64,000 nucleotides of DNA from Caulobacter vibrioides. Lineage in GTDB: Bacteria; Pseudomonadota; Alphaproteobacteria; Caulobacterales; Caulobacteraceae. Where the stretch lies: positions 1,550,001 to 1,614,000 of the forward strand of contig NZ_CP023315.3 of assembly GCF_002310375.3 (NCBI RefSeq), given 5' to 3'. Both the position numbers and the translations under genes were made by a program. Below are positions 9,651-18,290 of this stretch, one piece after another; the first letter of the stretch is position 1, and each line of letters opens with the position of its first letter. The notes beneath the pieces are model-generated. The model saw only the letters and a list, made by a program, of their open reading frames with translations. It did not search any database and was not told where the DNA came from.

Positions 9651-10405
9651 GCGCGCTGTGGACGCTGAGAAGTCTTTCCGTGCGGCAGGGGCGCAAGACC
9701 GTGATCGAGGCGGCCTCGCTCTCGGTCTCGGCGGGGGAACTCGTCGGGGTGGTCGGTCCCAACGGCGCGGGCAAGACCAGCCTTCTGCGCGCGGGGCTTG
9801 GGCTATTGCCGGCGGCTGCGGGCGAGGCGCTTCTGTCGGGGCAGGCGGTGGCGCAGCTGGCGCCGGCCGCGCGTGCGCGACTGGTCGGCTACCTGCCGCA
9901 GGACCGCCGCGTGGCTTGGAACGTGCCGGCCCGGATGGTGGCCGCACTGGGCGCCAGCGACCTTGCCGAAGCGCAGGCTGACGCTCTGGCGCTGGAACGC
10001 CTGGCGCGTGTCGGGGCGGGCGACCTCGCCGATCGCGGGGTGCTGGACATGTCGGGCGGCGAGCGGGCGAGGGTGCTGCTGGCGCGATTGCTGGCGACGC
10101 GCGCGCCGCTGCTGGTCGCCGACGAACCCGTGGCCGGCCTCGATCCCGACGCCCAACTGCTGACGCTGGACCTGCTGCGGGGCGAGACCGACAACGGCGC
10201 GGCCGTGGTCGTCACGCTCCACGATCTGGGCCTCGCCGCGCGGAGCTGCGACCGGATCGTCGTGCTGTCGCGCGGGCGGATCGTGGCGGACGCGCCGCCG
10301 CGCGAGGCGCTATCCCCTGCGATCCTCGCCGAGGTGTTCGGACTGGACGGCGCCCTGATCGAGACCGAGGCGGGATTCGTTCTGGCGGCCCGCCGCCGCG
10401 CTTGA
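9647..10405 (+). CDS. ABC transporter ATPase (BtuD/FecE-like)
   Basis: A protein of 252 residues. Walker A GPNGAGKTSLL, Q-loop GYLPQDRR, signature MSGGERARVLLARLL, Walker B LLVADEPVAGLDPDAQ and the H-loop VTLHDLGLAAR are all in order, so the ATPase should be active. It energises import by the two preceding gene products. The true start is the ATG at 9647, which overlaps the permease stop; the frame is open further upstream only because it lies inside the permease gene. It ends three bases before the convergent transglycosylase gene. Confidence 0.95.
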   Translation: MSALWTLRSLSVRQGRKTVIEAASLSVSAGELVGVVGPNGAGKTSLLRAGLGLLPAAAGEALLSGQAVAQLAPAARARLVGYLPQDRRVAWNVPARMVAALGASDLAEAQADALALERLARVGAGDLADRGVLDMSGGERARVLLARLLATRAPLLVADEPVAGLDPDAQLLTLDLLRGETDNGAAVVVTLHDLGLAARSCDRIVVLSRGRIVADAPPREALSPAILAEVFGLDGALIETEAGFVLAARRRA

Positions 10406-10408
10406 CGC

Positions 10409-12508
10409 TTAAGGCTGGGGGCTGACCGTTTCGGCCGAGGCGACCGACGGCGTGTAGACATAACCGCCGCGCTTGAGGTCTGAGGACAGGGTCAGCGGCG
10501 TGACGCCCCCGTTGAGACGAGCCCGATAGACCATCGTCGTCTCCAGCGTCCGCATCACATAGTTGCGGGTTTCGGAGAACGGGATGCACTCGATGAAGTC
10601 GAGCGGGTCGGTGGACGCGCCGCGCGGATCGCCGCATTGGCCCGCCCACTGGGCCGGACGCCCGGGGCCGGCGTTATAGGCCGCCGAGGCCATGATGTAT
10701 GAGCCGCTGAAGGTCTTGATCATGTCGCCCAGGTAAACCGAACCCAGGCGCATGTTGTACGACGCATCGCCCAGGCGATCGATCGAGTGCGGCTCGCCCA
10801 GCTTGCGCGCGACCAGCGAGGCCGTGGCCGGCATCAGCTGCATCATGCCGCGCGCGCCGACGCCCGAGCGGGCGGCGGGATCGAAATTGCTCTCCTGGCG
10901 CGAGATCGAATAGACGAACGCGGTTTCGGCCGCGCCCGGACCGGGCGTGAAGTGGTGGTCCAGCAGCGGATAGCCGCGCTCGGGCAGGATGAAACCGCGC
11001 TGGGCGGCGGTCCGCACGGCGCGCATCGCCAGGTCCTGGTCGCCATAACCGCGCGCCATGTCGACCAGCAGCGCGGTCTCCTCGGCGTTCGGCAGGGTGT
11101 CGTCGATATAGAGCACGAGGCTGCGGAAGAGGTCCCTCGCCCCGATGTCGGCCAGCATTCGCGCCGCGCGGACTTGCTCACGGCCGTAGAAGCGGGCGCG
11201 GTCGGCCTGGGTGATGACCGGATCGCGCTCCAGCCGCAGTTCGCGGATCCCCGCCTTCTCGGCGGCCAGTTGGCCATAGAAGGTGGTGATGTGGCGTGCG
11301 CCCTCGGCGTAGAAGGCTTGAGCCGCAATCGGGTCGCCCTGCGCTTCGGCGGCGCGACCCTGCCAGTAAAGGGCACGGCCTCGGGTGATGGGCGAGGCGC
11401 CGACGGCTGCGATTTGAGCGAAGTGGCCGGCGGCGGCGTTGGCGTCGCGCAGGCGGGTCAGGGCGATCCAGCCGGCGTAGAACTCCGACTCGGCGATGTC
11501 GGCGGGCGCGAGCGCTTGGGTGTTGTAGGCCGCCGCATAGGCGCTGCGGCTGTCGCCGGACTTGAGCGCGCCGACGATCAGCAGTTTGCGCTCACGCCAG
11601 ATCGCGCTCGAGGCCTCGTCGGTCGGCGGCGCCGGGAAGTTTGCGACCATCGGCAGGGCCAGGGTGTCCATGCCCTTGCGGCGCAGATAGGCCGCGCGCT
11701 CGAACACGACGCCGGGCGAGTCCTGCAGATCGGGGGTCAGGTTGTTGTAGAGGTCGTTGGCGCTGGCCGAGTTGGCGCGATAGGCCATGCGAACGCGGGC
11801 GGCGGCCTGCTGGGTGTCCGACAGCATGGCGACCATCTCGCGCGCGGCGGGCCCTTGCTGGCCATACAGCAGGATGTCGGCGCGGCGGACATAGTCGTCC
11901 GGCGTCAGCATCGCGCCAAAGCGGGCGATCATGCTGCGTTGGGTGTCGGCCTCGAACACCCGGTCGCGGAACGTCCTGCGAATGAGGTCGGTGGCCAGCT
12001 GGGTCTGGCCCGTGGCTTGATAGGCGCTGGCCAGGGCCATGGCGCCCTCGGCGGTGGTCGGCTGGACGCCGCCGAACCAGGCGATCATCCGCGCCGGATC
12101 AAGGCCCGAGGTGGAAAGCGCCTTCTCGGCGGCCGCATCGCGCCGCGCGCCGCGCGGCCAGCCGGCCAGATCCCGTCGGGCGGTGTCCAGCTCAAAGAAG
12201 CTCAGCGCCTCGGCGTTGCTGTCGACCAGCTGCCATAGGGCGATCTTCTTGGCGACGGGGTCCTGCAGGCTGTCCATGGCCATGCGCGCGCCGGAAACGT
12301 CGCCGCGCTTGGCCGCCGCCAGAGCGGTCTGGAGGTTGGCCGAGTCGGTGTCGCTGAGCGCTGTGGTGACGGCGGTCGGGGGTGTGGTGATCAGGCTGGG
12401 CGCGGTTTGCGCGGAGGCGTAGGACGTCGCCGTCTGGGCGCCAGCGGCCCCGACCACGGTCACGATGCAAGCTCCTCCGAGCAAGAGTTTGCGCATTTCT
12501 GAAACCAA
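10409..12508 (-). CDS. soluble lytic murein transglycosylase (Slt family)
   Basis: A protein of 699 residues: signal peptide ([20 protein letters not shown]), a long alpha-helical superhelical region (about 60-510) and a C-terminal SLT domain. The catalytic Glu is in SRQESNFDP (about residue 539); [10 protein letters not shown] and AYNAGPGR complete the goose-lysozyme-like site. It cleaves peptidoglycan glycan strands in the periplasm, forming 1,6-anhydro ends. A clear AAGGAG lies at 12515-12520, six bases from an in-frame TTG at 12508 but 18 from the ATG at 12496, so the TTG may be the real start; the ATG gives a more usual signal peptide. It is divergent from dapA. Confidence 0.93.
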   Translation of the reverse strand: MVSEMRKLLLGGACIVTVVGAAGAQTATSYASAQTAPSLITTPPTAVTTALSDTDSANLQTALAAAKRGDVSGARMAMDSLQDPVAKKIALWQLVDSNAEALSFFELDTARRDLAGWPRGARRDAAAEKALSTSGLDPARMIAWFGGVQPTTAEGAMALASAYQATGQTQLATDLIRRTFRDRVFEADTQRSMIARFGAMLTPDDYVRRADILLYGQQGPAAREMVAMLSDTQQAAARVRMAYRANSASANDLYNNLTPDLQDSPGVVFERAAYLRRKGMDTLALPMVANFPAPPTDEASSAIWRERKLLIVGALKSGDSRSAYAAAYNTQALAPADIAESEFYAGWIALTRLRDANAAAGHFAQIAAVGASPITRGRALYWQGRAAEAQGDPIAAQAFYAEGARHITTFYGQLAAEKAGIRELRLERDPVITQADRARFYGREQVRAARMLADIGARDLFRSLVLYIDDTLPNAEETALLVDMARGYGDQDLAMRAVRTAAQRGFILPERGYPLLDHHFTPGPGAAETAFVYSISRQESNFDPAARSGVGARGMMQLMPATASLVARKLGEPHSIDRLGDASYNMRLGSVYLGDMIKTFSGSYIMASAAYNAGPGRPAQWAGQCGDPRGASTDPLDFIECIPFSETRNYVMRTLETTMVYRARLNGGVTPLTLSSDLKRGGYVYTPSVASAETVSPQP

Positions 12509-12763
12509 AACGCTCTCCTTGCGGTCCTTTCAGACCTCATACTCGAATTCGTCCGCAAGCCCTATGGGACGATTCAGGCCTCAATAGGGTTCTTAAAGTC
12601 CGCTCGCGGGCTTGACCCGGAGGGCTTGGCCCATCAAATCGCACCTGCCCCTTTTGATCCGCACCCAGAGCCGGTTGCGGGTCGGTGGGGCAGGGACATA
12701 TTGTCCGCCTCCATCGTCCCGCCGCAACACTCGCGGCCCCATCCTCACGGCAATTTGCAAGTC

Positions 12764-13651
12764 ATGGTCCAGTCTCACTTCAAGGGCGTCATTCCGGCCC
12801 TCGTCACGCCGTTCCGGGACGGTGAGGTGGATGAAAAAGCGTTCGTCGCGCTGGTCGAGCGTCAGATCGTCGGCGGCGTGCACGGCCTGGTCCCGGTCGG
12901 CACCACGGGCGAGACCTCGACGCTGTCGCACGAAGAGCACCGCCGCGTGGTCGAGCTGTGCGTGAAGACCGCCGCCGGGCGCGTGCCCGTGATCGCGGGC
13001 GCGGGCAGCAACTCCACGGATGAAGCCATCGAGCTGGCGCGCCACGCCAAGACCGTCGGCGCCGACGCGTGCCTGGTGGTGACGCCGTACTACAATCGCC
13101 CCAGCCAAGAGGGCATGTATCAGCACTACAAGGCGATCAACGACGCCGTGGAGCTGCCGATCTTTGTCTACAACGTGCCGGGCCGCACCGGCGTGGACAT
13201 CAGCAACGAGACCCTGGCGCGCCTGGCCAAGCTGCCCAACATCGTCGGGATCAAGGACGCCACGGGCGACCTGACCCGCATCAGCTTCCAGCGCCTGATG
13301 TGCGGCCCCGAATGGGTGATGCTGTCGGGCGATGACCCGACGGCGCTCGGCTACATGGCCCATGGCGGCCATGGGGTGATCTCGGTGACGTCCAACGTCG
13401 CGCCGGACGCCTGCTCGGCCTTCATGAACGCCTGCATGCAGGGCGAATGGGAGAAGGGCCTTTACTGGCAGGACCGCCTGGTGCGCCTGCACAAGGCCCT
13501 GTTCCTCGACTCCTCGCCCGCGCCGACCAAGTTCGCTATGGCCCAACTGGGCCTGTGCACGGAAGATGTCCGTCTTCCGATCACGGCCTGCGCCGAGGCG
13601 GTGCGTCCCGCGATCCTGGAGGCCATGCGCGAGGCCGGTCTGCAAGAATGA
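12764..13651 (+). CDS. dapA: 4-hydroxy-tetrahydrodipicolinate synthase
   Basis: A protein of 295 residues, the normal DapA length. It condenses pyruvate with aspartate semialdehyde, the first committed step of lysine and meso-diaminopimelate synthesis. GTTGETSTL (Thr47/48), VYNVPGRTG (Tyr about 136) and the Schiff-base lysine in GIKDATGD (about 164) are present. The ATG at 12764 is used; an open frame extends upstream to 12626 without similarity to the family. The 255 bases before it hold the divergent promoters for dapA and the transglycosylase and no gene that I can see. It overlaps smpB by four bases. Confidence 0.96.
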   Translation: MVQSHFKGVIPALVTPFRDGEVDEKAFVALVERQIVGGVHGLVPVGTTGETSTLSHEEHRRVVELCVKTAAGRVPVIAGAGSNSTDEAIELARHAKTVGADACLVVTPYYNRPSQEGMYQHYKAINDAVELPIFVYNVPGRTGVDISNETLARLAKLPNIVGIKDATGDLTRISFQRLMCGPEWVMLSGDDPTALGYMAHGGHGVISVTSNVAPDACSAFMNACMQGEWEKGLYWQDRLVRLHKALFLDSSPAPTKFAMAQLGLCTEDVRLPITACAEAVRPAILEAMREAGLQE

Positions 13652-14106
13652 GCAAGCCGATCGCTGAAAATCGGCGCGCGCGCTTCGACTACTTCATCGA
13701 GGAGACGTTCGAGGCCGGCATCATGCTGACGGGCACCGAGGTGAAGAGCCTGCGGACCGGACGGGCGAACATCGCCGAGTCTTACGCCTCGGTGGAGGGG
13801 CGTGAGATCGTGCTGATCAACGCCGACATTCCGCCCTACGGCCACGCCAATCGCTTCAACCACGAGCCGCGTCGTCACCGGAAGCTGCTGCTGCACCGTC
13901 GTCAGATCGACAAGCTGATCGGCGCGGTCCAACGCGAAGGTCGCACCCTGGTGCCGATCAAGCTCTATTGGAACGAGAAGGGCCTCGCCAAGCTCGAGGT
14001 GGGTCTCGCCAAGGGCAAGAAGTTGCACGACAAGCGCGAGACCGAAGCTGCTCGCGATTGGCAGCGCGACAAGGCGCGTCTGATGAAGGGCGATCGCGGC
14101 GACTGA
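13648..14106 (+). CDS. smpB: SsrA-binding protein SmpB
   Basis: A protein of 152 residues, full length. It binds tmRNA and brings it to stalled ribosomes for trans-translation. [30 protein letters not shown] is the conserved OB-fold opening; [17 protein letters not shown] and the C-terminal helical tail [20 protein letters not shown], which enters the mRNA channel, are intact. The start overlaps the dapA stop by four bases. No tmRNA gene is recognised in this window. Confidence 0.97.
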   Translation: MSKPIAENRRARFDYFIEETFEAGIMLTGTEVKSLRTGRANIAESYASVEGREIVLINADIPPYGHANRFNHEPRRHRKLLLHRRQIDKLIGAVQREGRTLVPIKLYWNEKGLAKLEVGLAKGKKLHDKRETEAARDWQRDKARLMKGDRGD

Positions 14107-14114
14107 GGCGGCGT

Positions 14115-14225
14115 TTAGCCCATCAGGAAGAAGCCGAGCGCCAAGCCCAGAGCAAACGCTCCGGCGCTGACGATCAGGTAGGTTCGAACCTCGGTCCGCA
14201 GAGTCGTACGCGTTGTCTGGGCCAT
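14115..14225 (-). CDS. 36-residue single-pass membrane peptide
   Basis: The predicted product is MAQTTRTTLRTEVRTYLIVS followed by AGAFALGLALGFFLMG: a basic, threonine/arginine-rich cytoplasmic head and one hydrophobic helix to the last residue. A GGAG lies six bases before the ATG. Upstream at 14302-14320 is a direct-repeat box also found before the next small gene, and a palindrome (TTAGGGT-A-ACCCTAA, 14274-14288) sits between box and start. I do not recognise the family. Its size makes chance possible, but the ribosome-binding site, ideal hairpin-like membrane segment and shared upstream box argue that it is real. Confidence 0.6.
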   Translation of the reverse strand: MAQTTRTTLRTEVRTYLIVSAGAFALGLALGFFLMG

Positions 14226-14273
14226 ACTCGGCTCCGCTTGGCCGCCCCCCGGCGGCAAATCAGTCCCTGGCCC

Positions 14274-14288
14274 TTAGGGTAACCCTAA
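14274..14288. promoter_or_regulatory. perfect 15-bp palindrome, possible operator
   Basis: TTAGGGT-A-ACCCTAA: a 7-bp inverted repeat around one base, about 50 bases before the ATG of the 36-residue membrane peptide and close to where the -10 region would fall if the upstream TTGACA acts as -35. It could be a repressor site. It is absent from the second locus that shares the upstream box. Confidence 0.35.
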
Positions 14289-14301
14289 CAGCGGTCCGGG
14301 A

Positions 14302-14320
14302 TTGTCAACGATTGTAAAGT
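14302..14320 (-). promoter_or_regulatory. direct-repeat box upstream of the 36-residue peptide
   Basis: On the minus strand this reads ACTTTACAATCGTTGACAA. It contains TTTACAATC and TTGACAAT as imperfect direct repeats with a 10-base period. The box recurs at 14611-14629 with one mismatch; in both places TTGACAAT is followed after eight bases by GCTG. Here it ends 76 bases before the ATG at 14225. A 10-bp-period direct repeat is what response-regulator-type proteins often bind, and TTGACA could also be a -35 element. Confidence 0.5.
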
Positions 14321-14336
14321 CGCGGCGCAGAGCGCC

Positions 14337-14531
14337 TCACGCCGCTTGGGGCAGCTCGTACACCCGGGAGGGCACGCCTTGTTCGAAGAGGTCGTCGCAG
14401 ATGGCGAGGGCCTGCTGGTAGGCCGTCTCGACCGTCTCGAAGCGACCGGCCAGCCGGCCGCCCTCCGTGACGATCCAGCCTTCGGAAACGTGTGCAATCT
14501 CGATACGCTGGCAATGCGCGGCGTCTAACAT
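14337..14531 (-). CDS. small conserved-type protein of unknown function (64 aa)
   Basis: The predicted product begins MLDAAHCQRIEIAHVSEGW and contains IVTEGGRLAGRFETVETAYQQ, a short beta-meander plus helix that loosely recalls DUF2188-type domains, but I cannot assign it. I choose the ATG at 14531 because AGGGAG lies nine bases upstream and because this places the shared direct-repeat box 79 bases before the start, nearly the same spacing as at the neighbouring small gene (76). An ATG at 14606 would add 25 residues but would sit only four bases from the box and lacks a Shine-Dalgarno sequence. Confidence 0.65.
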   Translation of the reverse strand: MLDAAHCQRIEIAHVSEGWIVTEGGRLAGRFETVETAYQQALAICDDLFEQGVPSRVYELPQAA

Positions 14532-14610
14532 GACGACGGGCTCCCTGAAGTGGAAACGCGCCCCTGGGGCTGTGTACGGAACGTCCTTAACGCGCGTCAG
14601 CCCCATTTCA

Positions 14611-14629
14611 TTGTCAAAGATTGTAAAGT
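14611..14629 (-). promoter_or_regulatory. second copy of the direct-repeat box
   Basis: Minus strand ACTTTACAATCTTTGACAA, 18 of 19 bases identical to 14302-14320, with the same TTTACAATC / TTGACAAT 10-base-period repeat and GCTG eight bases after TTGACAAT. It precedes the 64-residue protein. I saw no further copy elsewhere in the window by eye. Confidence 0.5.
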
Positions 14630-14697
14630 TGATAGCGGTACCTTGCTGACGTTTGAGTGCGTATGCGCCAGGTTCTGACCGCGCCGAATACTTCAGC

Positions 14698-15693
14698 CTA
14701 GCCGTTCTCGAGCGCCAGCAGGGCGAATGTGGCCAGCCAATGCTCGCCCATATAGTCACCGGAGAGATGCGGCACGGCCGCCGCGAGATGGCTCATCGCC
14801 GCGTTGACTGCGTGGGCCTGGGCCGGATCATGTTCCGACATCGATCCCGCCAGCAGGCGCCAGCACCAGGCGCGCGAGAGGTTCAGGCCGTCCAGATGGG
14901 CGATCTTGCCGTCCGTACGGTCGCTGACCCGCGCGGGCGTGAACAGGGTCGCCGGCTGCTTTTGGGCCAGATTGGGCAGGAAGCGGGGAAACCACAGGTC
15001 GAAGCGCTCGCGCGGCAGAAGTCGCCGCATGGCCTCGGCTTCGATCAGGGCGGGGGAGAGGAAGTCGTCGCCTGACGGTTCCCAGGTCTGGCAGTCGGCG
15101 TCCTGACCGTACCAGACCAGCGCGCGGCTCTGCAGCAGGTCGAAGAACGCCTGGTCGCCGGTCATTTCGGCGAACTCATAGGCCAGCACCAGGGCGAAGG
15201 CGGTGTTGTAGTGGGTTCCGGCGCGGACGGGATAGTCGGCGATCGGCAGGAAGCTCTCGAACCTCTGCTTGAACGCCAGCGCCAGGGGGGCGTGGACCAG
15301 CGCCCACGGCCGGTCGTGCCGCAAGAGCTCGGCCTGCAGCATCAGGCTCCAGGCCCAGCCGTAGGGACGCTCGAACCCCCGGCTCTCCGGGCGCGCCAGA
15401 TAGGCGAGCTCTCCGGCGACCTTCTCCTGGGTGAAGGCGTCGTCGAACAGCGCGATGATCGTCGGCGCTTCGGACATTTCGGGGCGCAGGCGCAGCAGGG
15501 TGGCCAGCAGCCAGTAGCCATGCACGCACGAGTGCCAGTCGAAGCTGCCGTAGAAGATGGGATGCAGGTCCCGCGGCGAGCGGACGTCGTCGGGCCCTCC
15601 CATCACGTGATCCAGCTTGTTGGGATATTCGCGGGTCAGGTGGCCCAGCGCGATCTTGGCGAAGCGCGAGGCGGTGGAGCGGGCGAGGCTCAT
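14698..15693 (-). CDS. DUF2891 family protein
   Basis: A protein of 331 residues with no signal peptide or membrane segment, rich in aromatic residues and His (HPIFYGSFDWHSCVHGYWLL, HYNTAFALVLAYEF, GEHWLATFALLAL), the pattern of an alpha/alpha-barrel protein. It matches DUF2891, whose biochemical function is not known to me. Its start overlaps the DUF979 stop by four bases, making it the third gene of a coupled operon with two membrane proteins; an enzyme acting on whatever they transport is a reasonable guess, no more. Confidence 0.85.
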   Translation of the reverse strand: MSLARSTASRFAKIALGHLTREYPNKLDHVMGGPDDVRSPRDLHPIFYGSFDWHSCVHGYWLLATLLRLRPEMSEAPTIIALFDDAFTQEKVAGELAYLARPESRGFERPYGWAWSLMLQAELLRHDRPWALVHAPLALAFKQRFESFLPIADYPVRAGTHYNTAFALVLAYEFAEMTGDQAFFDLLQSRALVWYGQDADCQTWEPSGDDFLSPALIEAEAMRRLLPRERFDLWFPRFLPNLAQKQPATLFTPARVSDRTDGKIAHLDGLNLSRAWCWRLLAGSMSEHDPAQAHAVNAAMSHLAAAVPHLSGDYMGEHWLATFALLALENG

Positions 15694-16646
15694 CGGGGGA
15701 AGGCCAGGGCGTTCATCAGGATCACGTTGACGATCAGCATCAGGACCGCCGTGGGCGCCTGGGCGCGGATCACGGCGTAGCGGTCCTTCAACTGCAGCAG
15801 GGCGGCGGGCACAAGATTGAAGTTGGCGGCCAGCGGCGTCAGCAGCGTTCCGCAGAAGCCCGACAGCATGCCGATGGCGCAGACGACGGCCGGGTCGCCG
15901 CCAAACTGGCCGATGACCAGGGGCAGGGCGATGCCGCCGGTCATCACCGGAAACGCGGCGAAGGCGTTACCCATCATGATCGTGAACGCCGCCATGCCCA
16001 GGCAGTAGGCGGTGACGGCGGCGAAGCGGCTGTCCGCCGGCGTGATCATCACGGCGATCTCGCCGATCGACTTTCCCACGCCCGCCAGCGCGAACACCGC
16101 GCCCAGCGCCGCCAGCATCTGCGGCAGCAGCGCCGCCCAGCCGACCAGATCCATCAGGCGACGGCCCTCCTGCACCGGCGCGCCGGCGGGCTGCTTGAAC
16201 ATCACCTGGGATAGAACCGCCGCGATCAGCGCCGCCAGCGCCAGCGCGATCAGGGTCGACTGTTTGGGGTCGACCAGATGCACGCCCTGGACCGTCAGGT
16301 GCTTGAACGTCAGGGACCCGGCCAGGACCAGCACCGGGATCACCAGGGCGGGCGCGTAGAGTTTCACGCCATAGGTCGCCGCCAGGCCCTCCCGCTCTTG
16401 GGGTGAGGTGCTCTTCGGCGCGCCGACGCCCAACTGGCCGCTTCCCGCGATCAGCGCCAGGCACAGCACCAGCACCCCGTTGCCCAGGTCGCCCAGGTGG
16501 TCGCCGGCCAGGAAGCTCAAGGCGAACAGGCCCCAGAAGGCGGTGTTGCCGAAACGCTTGGGATTTTCACGGTCGCCGGCGCTGAGCACGGCGAATGCGG
16601 CGAACATCAGTCCCGACAGCAGGTAGACGAGCGGCAGGCCTATCAT
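15690..16646 (-). CDS. DUF979 family membrane protein
   Basis: A protein of 318 residues with about nine hydrophobic segments. Conserved-looking features include GMAAFTIMMGNAFAAFPVMTGGI and MLSGFCGTLLTPLAANFNLVPAALL, which resemble the re-entrant loop regions of secondary carriers. DUF979 is nearly always next to DUF969 and the two together are thought to form a permease; in some bacteria they neighbour 5-oxoproline-degradation genes, which are absent here. The start overlaps the DUF969 stop by four bases. Confidence 0.88.
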   Translation of the reverse strand: MIGLPLVYLLSGLMFAAFAVLSAGDRENPKRFGNTAFWGLFALSFLAGDHLGDLGNGVLVLCLALIAGSGQLGVGAPKSTSPQEREGLAATYGVKLYAPALVIPVLVLAGSLTFKHLTVQGVHLVDPKQSTLIALALAALIAAVLSQVMFKQPAGAPVQEGRRLMDLVGWAALLPQMLAALGAVFALAGVGKSIGEIAVMITPADSRFAAVTAYCLGMAAFTIMMGNAFAAFPVMTGGIALPLVIGQFGGDPAVVCAIGMLSGFCGTLLTPLAANFNLVPAALLQLKDRYAVIRAQAPTAVLMLIVNVILMNALAFPR

Positions 16647-17305
16647 GCAGCGTCCTCCGCCTTGGGCGCGAGGTGGCGGTCGAACATCAACAGCCGCGCG
16701 CCATGGATCAGGAAGGCGGCGATGGCGGTCGGGATCGCCCACACCGACAGGGCCAGCGGTTCGACGGTGATGCCGCTCTGGTCCAGGAAGCCGACGATCA
16801 GCAGGATCGAGCCGATCGCCAGGAAGATGTCCTCGCCGAAGAAGAGGCCGATATTGTCCGTGGCCGCGCTCATGGCCCGGACCTTCTGGCGCTGGTCGTC
16901 GGACAGGGGCTCGGCGGCGGCCTCGGCCATCGGCGCCAGCAGCGGGCGGACGGTCTGGGCGTGACCGGCCACCTGGGTCAGACCCAGCGCGGCGGCGACC
17001 TGGCGCAGCGCCAGATAGGCCAGCAGGATCCGCCCCGCCGTCGCCGCCTGCAGGCCCTGGATCGTGCGCCGCGCCTGTTCGCGCAGGCCCGCGCGCTCCA
17101 GCACGCCAATGGCGGGCAGGACCAGCCAGGCGACGCTGACATAACGGTTGGTGTTGAACGCCTTGCCAAACGCGGCCAGCACCTCGACCGGGGTGAGGCC
17201 TGCGGCCAGACCCGATGTCATGGCGGCGGCCATCACGACCAGCAGCGGATTGAAGCGCAGGGCGAAGCCCAGCACGATCACCGCAACGCCTAAAAGGGTC
17301 AGCAT
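16643..17305 (-). CDS. DUF969 family membrane protein
   Basis: A protein of 220 residues with about six hydrophobic segments; MLTLLGVAVIVLGFALRFNP opens it and SAATDNIGLFFGEDIFLAIGSI is a strongly conserved-looking stretch. It is the partner of DUF979 and first gene of the operon. I use the ATG at 17305 (GGGGAGTCGCCGGGG upstream); an ATG at 17377 would add a hydrophilic head. The gene is divergent from the aldolase-like gene with about 150 bases between them. Confidence 0.87.
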   Translation of the reverse strand: MLTLLGVAVIVLGFALRFNPLLVVMAAAMTSGLAAGLTPVEVLAAFGKAFNTNRYVSVAWLVLPAIGVLERAGLREQARRTIQGLQAATAGRILLAYLALRQVAAALGLTQVAGHAQTVRPLLAPMAEAAAEPLSDDQRQKVRAMSAATDNIGLFFGEDIFLAIGSILLIVGFLDQSGITVEPLALSVWAIPTAIAAFLIHGARLLMFDRHLAPKAEDAA

Positions 17306-17459
17306 CCCCGGCGACTCCCCCTCATTCCGAGGGGGACCGTCCGACGGCTTGGCCTTGCTGGCAAGCCAGTGTCGCATCGCTGCGGACGAGGTTCCGCTTG
17401 ACGACCCGGCGCCTCGGCGCGACGCTCAACTCAACAATGATAACCTACGGGAGGCCCCA

Positions 17460-18233
17460 ATGGCCGACGGCGCTCTGCCCATCACATCCCTGAAGGGCAA
17501 GGTCAGCGAAGCGGAGTGGCAAGCGCGGGTCGATCTCGCCGCCCTCTATCGTCTCGTGGCCCTGCACGGGTGGGACGACATGATCTTCACCCACATCTCG
17601 GCCCGCATTCCGGGCCCTGACCACCATTTCCTGATCAATCCCTATGGGATGTTCTTCGGCGAGATCACGGCCTCGAGCCTGGTGAAGGTCGATCTCGAGG
17701 GCAACGTGATCGACAAGACGCCGTACTACATCAATCCGGCGGGTTTCACGATCCACTCGGCCGTCCATGCCGCGCGCGACGACGCCCACTATGTGATGCA
17801 CCTGCACAGCGATCAGGGCGTGGCGGTGTCGGCGCACAAGGAAGGTCTGCTGCCGCTGACGCAACATTCGCTAATCGTCTTGCCTCAACTCGCCTATCAC
17901 GATTATGAAGGCATTGCGCTCAACCTTGAGGAGCGAGAGCGCATCGTGGCTGACCTTGGCCAGAAGAAGCTGATGATGTTGCGCAACCACGGCACCCTGT
18001 CCGTGGGCGCCAGCGCGGCCGAATGCTGGTTGGGGATGTTCTTCCTGGAGCGGGCATGCGCGCAGCAGGTGATGGCGCTTTCAGTCGGACGCGACAACGT
18101 GCTGCTGGCGCCCGACGCCGCGCAGGACGAGGTTCGCAAGCAAACCGGCATGGGCATGGGCATGATCGGTGGGCTGGCCTGGCCGGGCTGCCTGCGCAAA
18201 CTGGACCGCGAGTCGCCGGGCTACGCCGACTAG
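17460..18233 (+). CDS. class II aldolase/adducin family protein
   Basis: A protein of 257 residues with start ATG after GGGAGGCCCCA. The metal-binding pattern is MHLHSDQG (His-x-His) with an acidic residue in the first half (LINPYGMFFGEITAS) and a third histidine in LRNHGTLS, as in L-fuculose-phosphate aldolase and ribulose-5-phosphate epimerase relatives. The substrate is undefined; many members annotated this way are not characterised. A strong terminator follows 23 bases after the stop. Confidence 0.9.
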   Translation: MADGALPITSLKGKVSEAEWQARVDLAALYRLVALHGWDDMIFTHISARIPGPDHHFLINPYGMFFGEITASSLVKVDLEGNVIDKTPYYINPAGFTIHSAVHAARDDAHYVMHLHSDQGVAVSAHKEGLLPLTQHSLIVLPQLAYHDYEGIALNLEERERIVADLGQKKLMMLRNHGTLSVGASAAECWLGMFFLERACAQQVMALSVGRDNVLLAPDAAQDEVRKQTGMGMGMIGGLAWPGCLRKLDRESPGYAD

Positions 18234-18256
18234 GGTTCCTCGAAGACCCCGCAAAG

Positions 18257-18290
18257 GCCGCCGCGATCCTGGTGATCGCGGCGGCTTTTT
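18257..18290 (+). terminator. rho-independent terminator after the aldolase-like gene
   Basis: A perfect 12-bp stem (GCCGCCGCGATC / GATCGCGGCGGC) with loop CTGGT followed by TTTTT. The only reasonable start codon of the next gene (GTG, 18272-18274) lies at the 3' edge of the loop. Confidence 0.85.

Noticed and set aside
10787-12238. 483-codon plus-strand frame opposite the lytic transglycosylase
   Set aside because: Antisense shadow without motifs; the minus-strand gene has a complete SLT domain.
14532-14759. A 140-residue version of the small protein at 14337-14531
   Set aside because: It would overlap the DUF2891 gene end and the shared direct-repeat box, and the extra residues look random; the ATG at 14531 has the ribosome-binding site.
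18023-18271. A longer form of the envelope protein starting inside the aldolase-like gene
   Set aside because: The added residues come from another frame of a well-conserved gene, show no signal peptide, and would pass through the 5' stem of the terminator.
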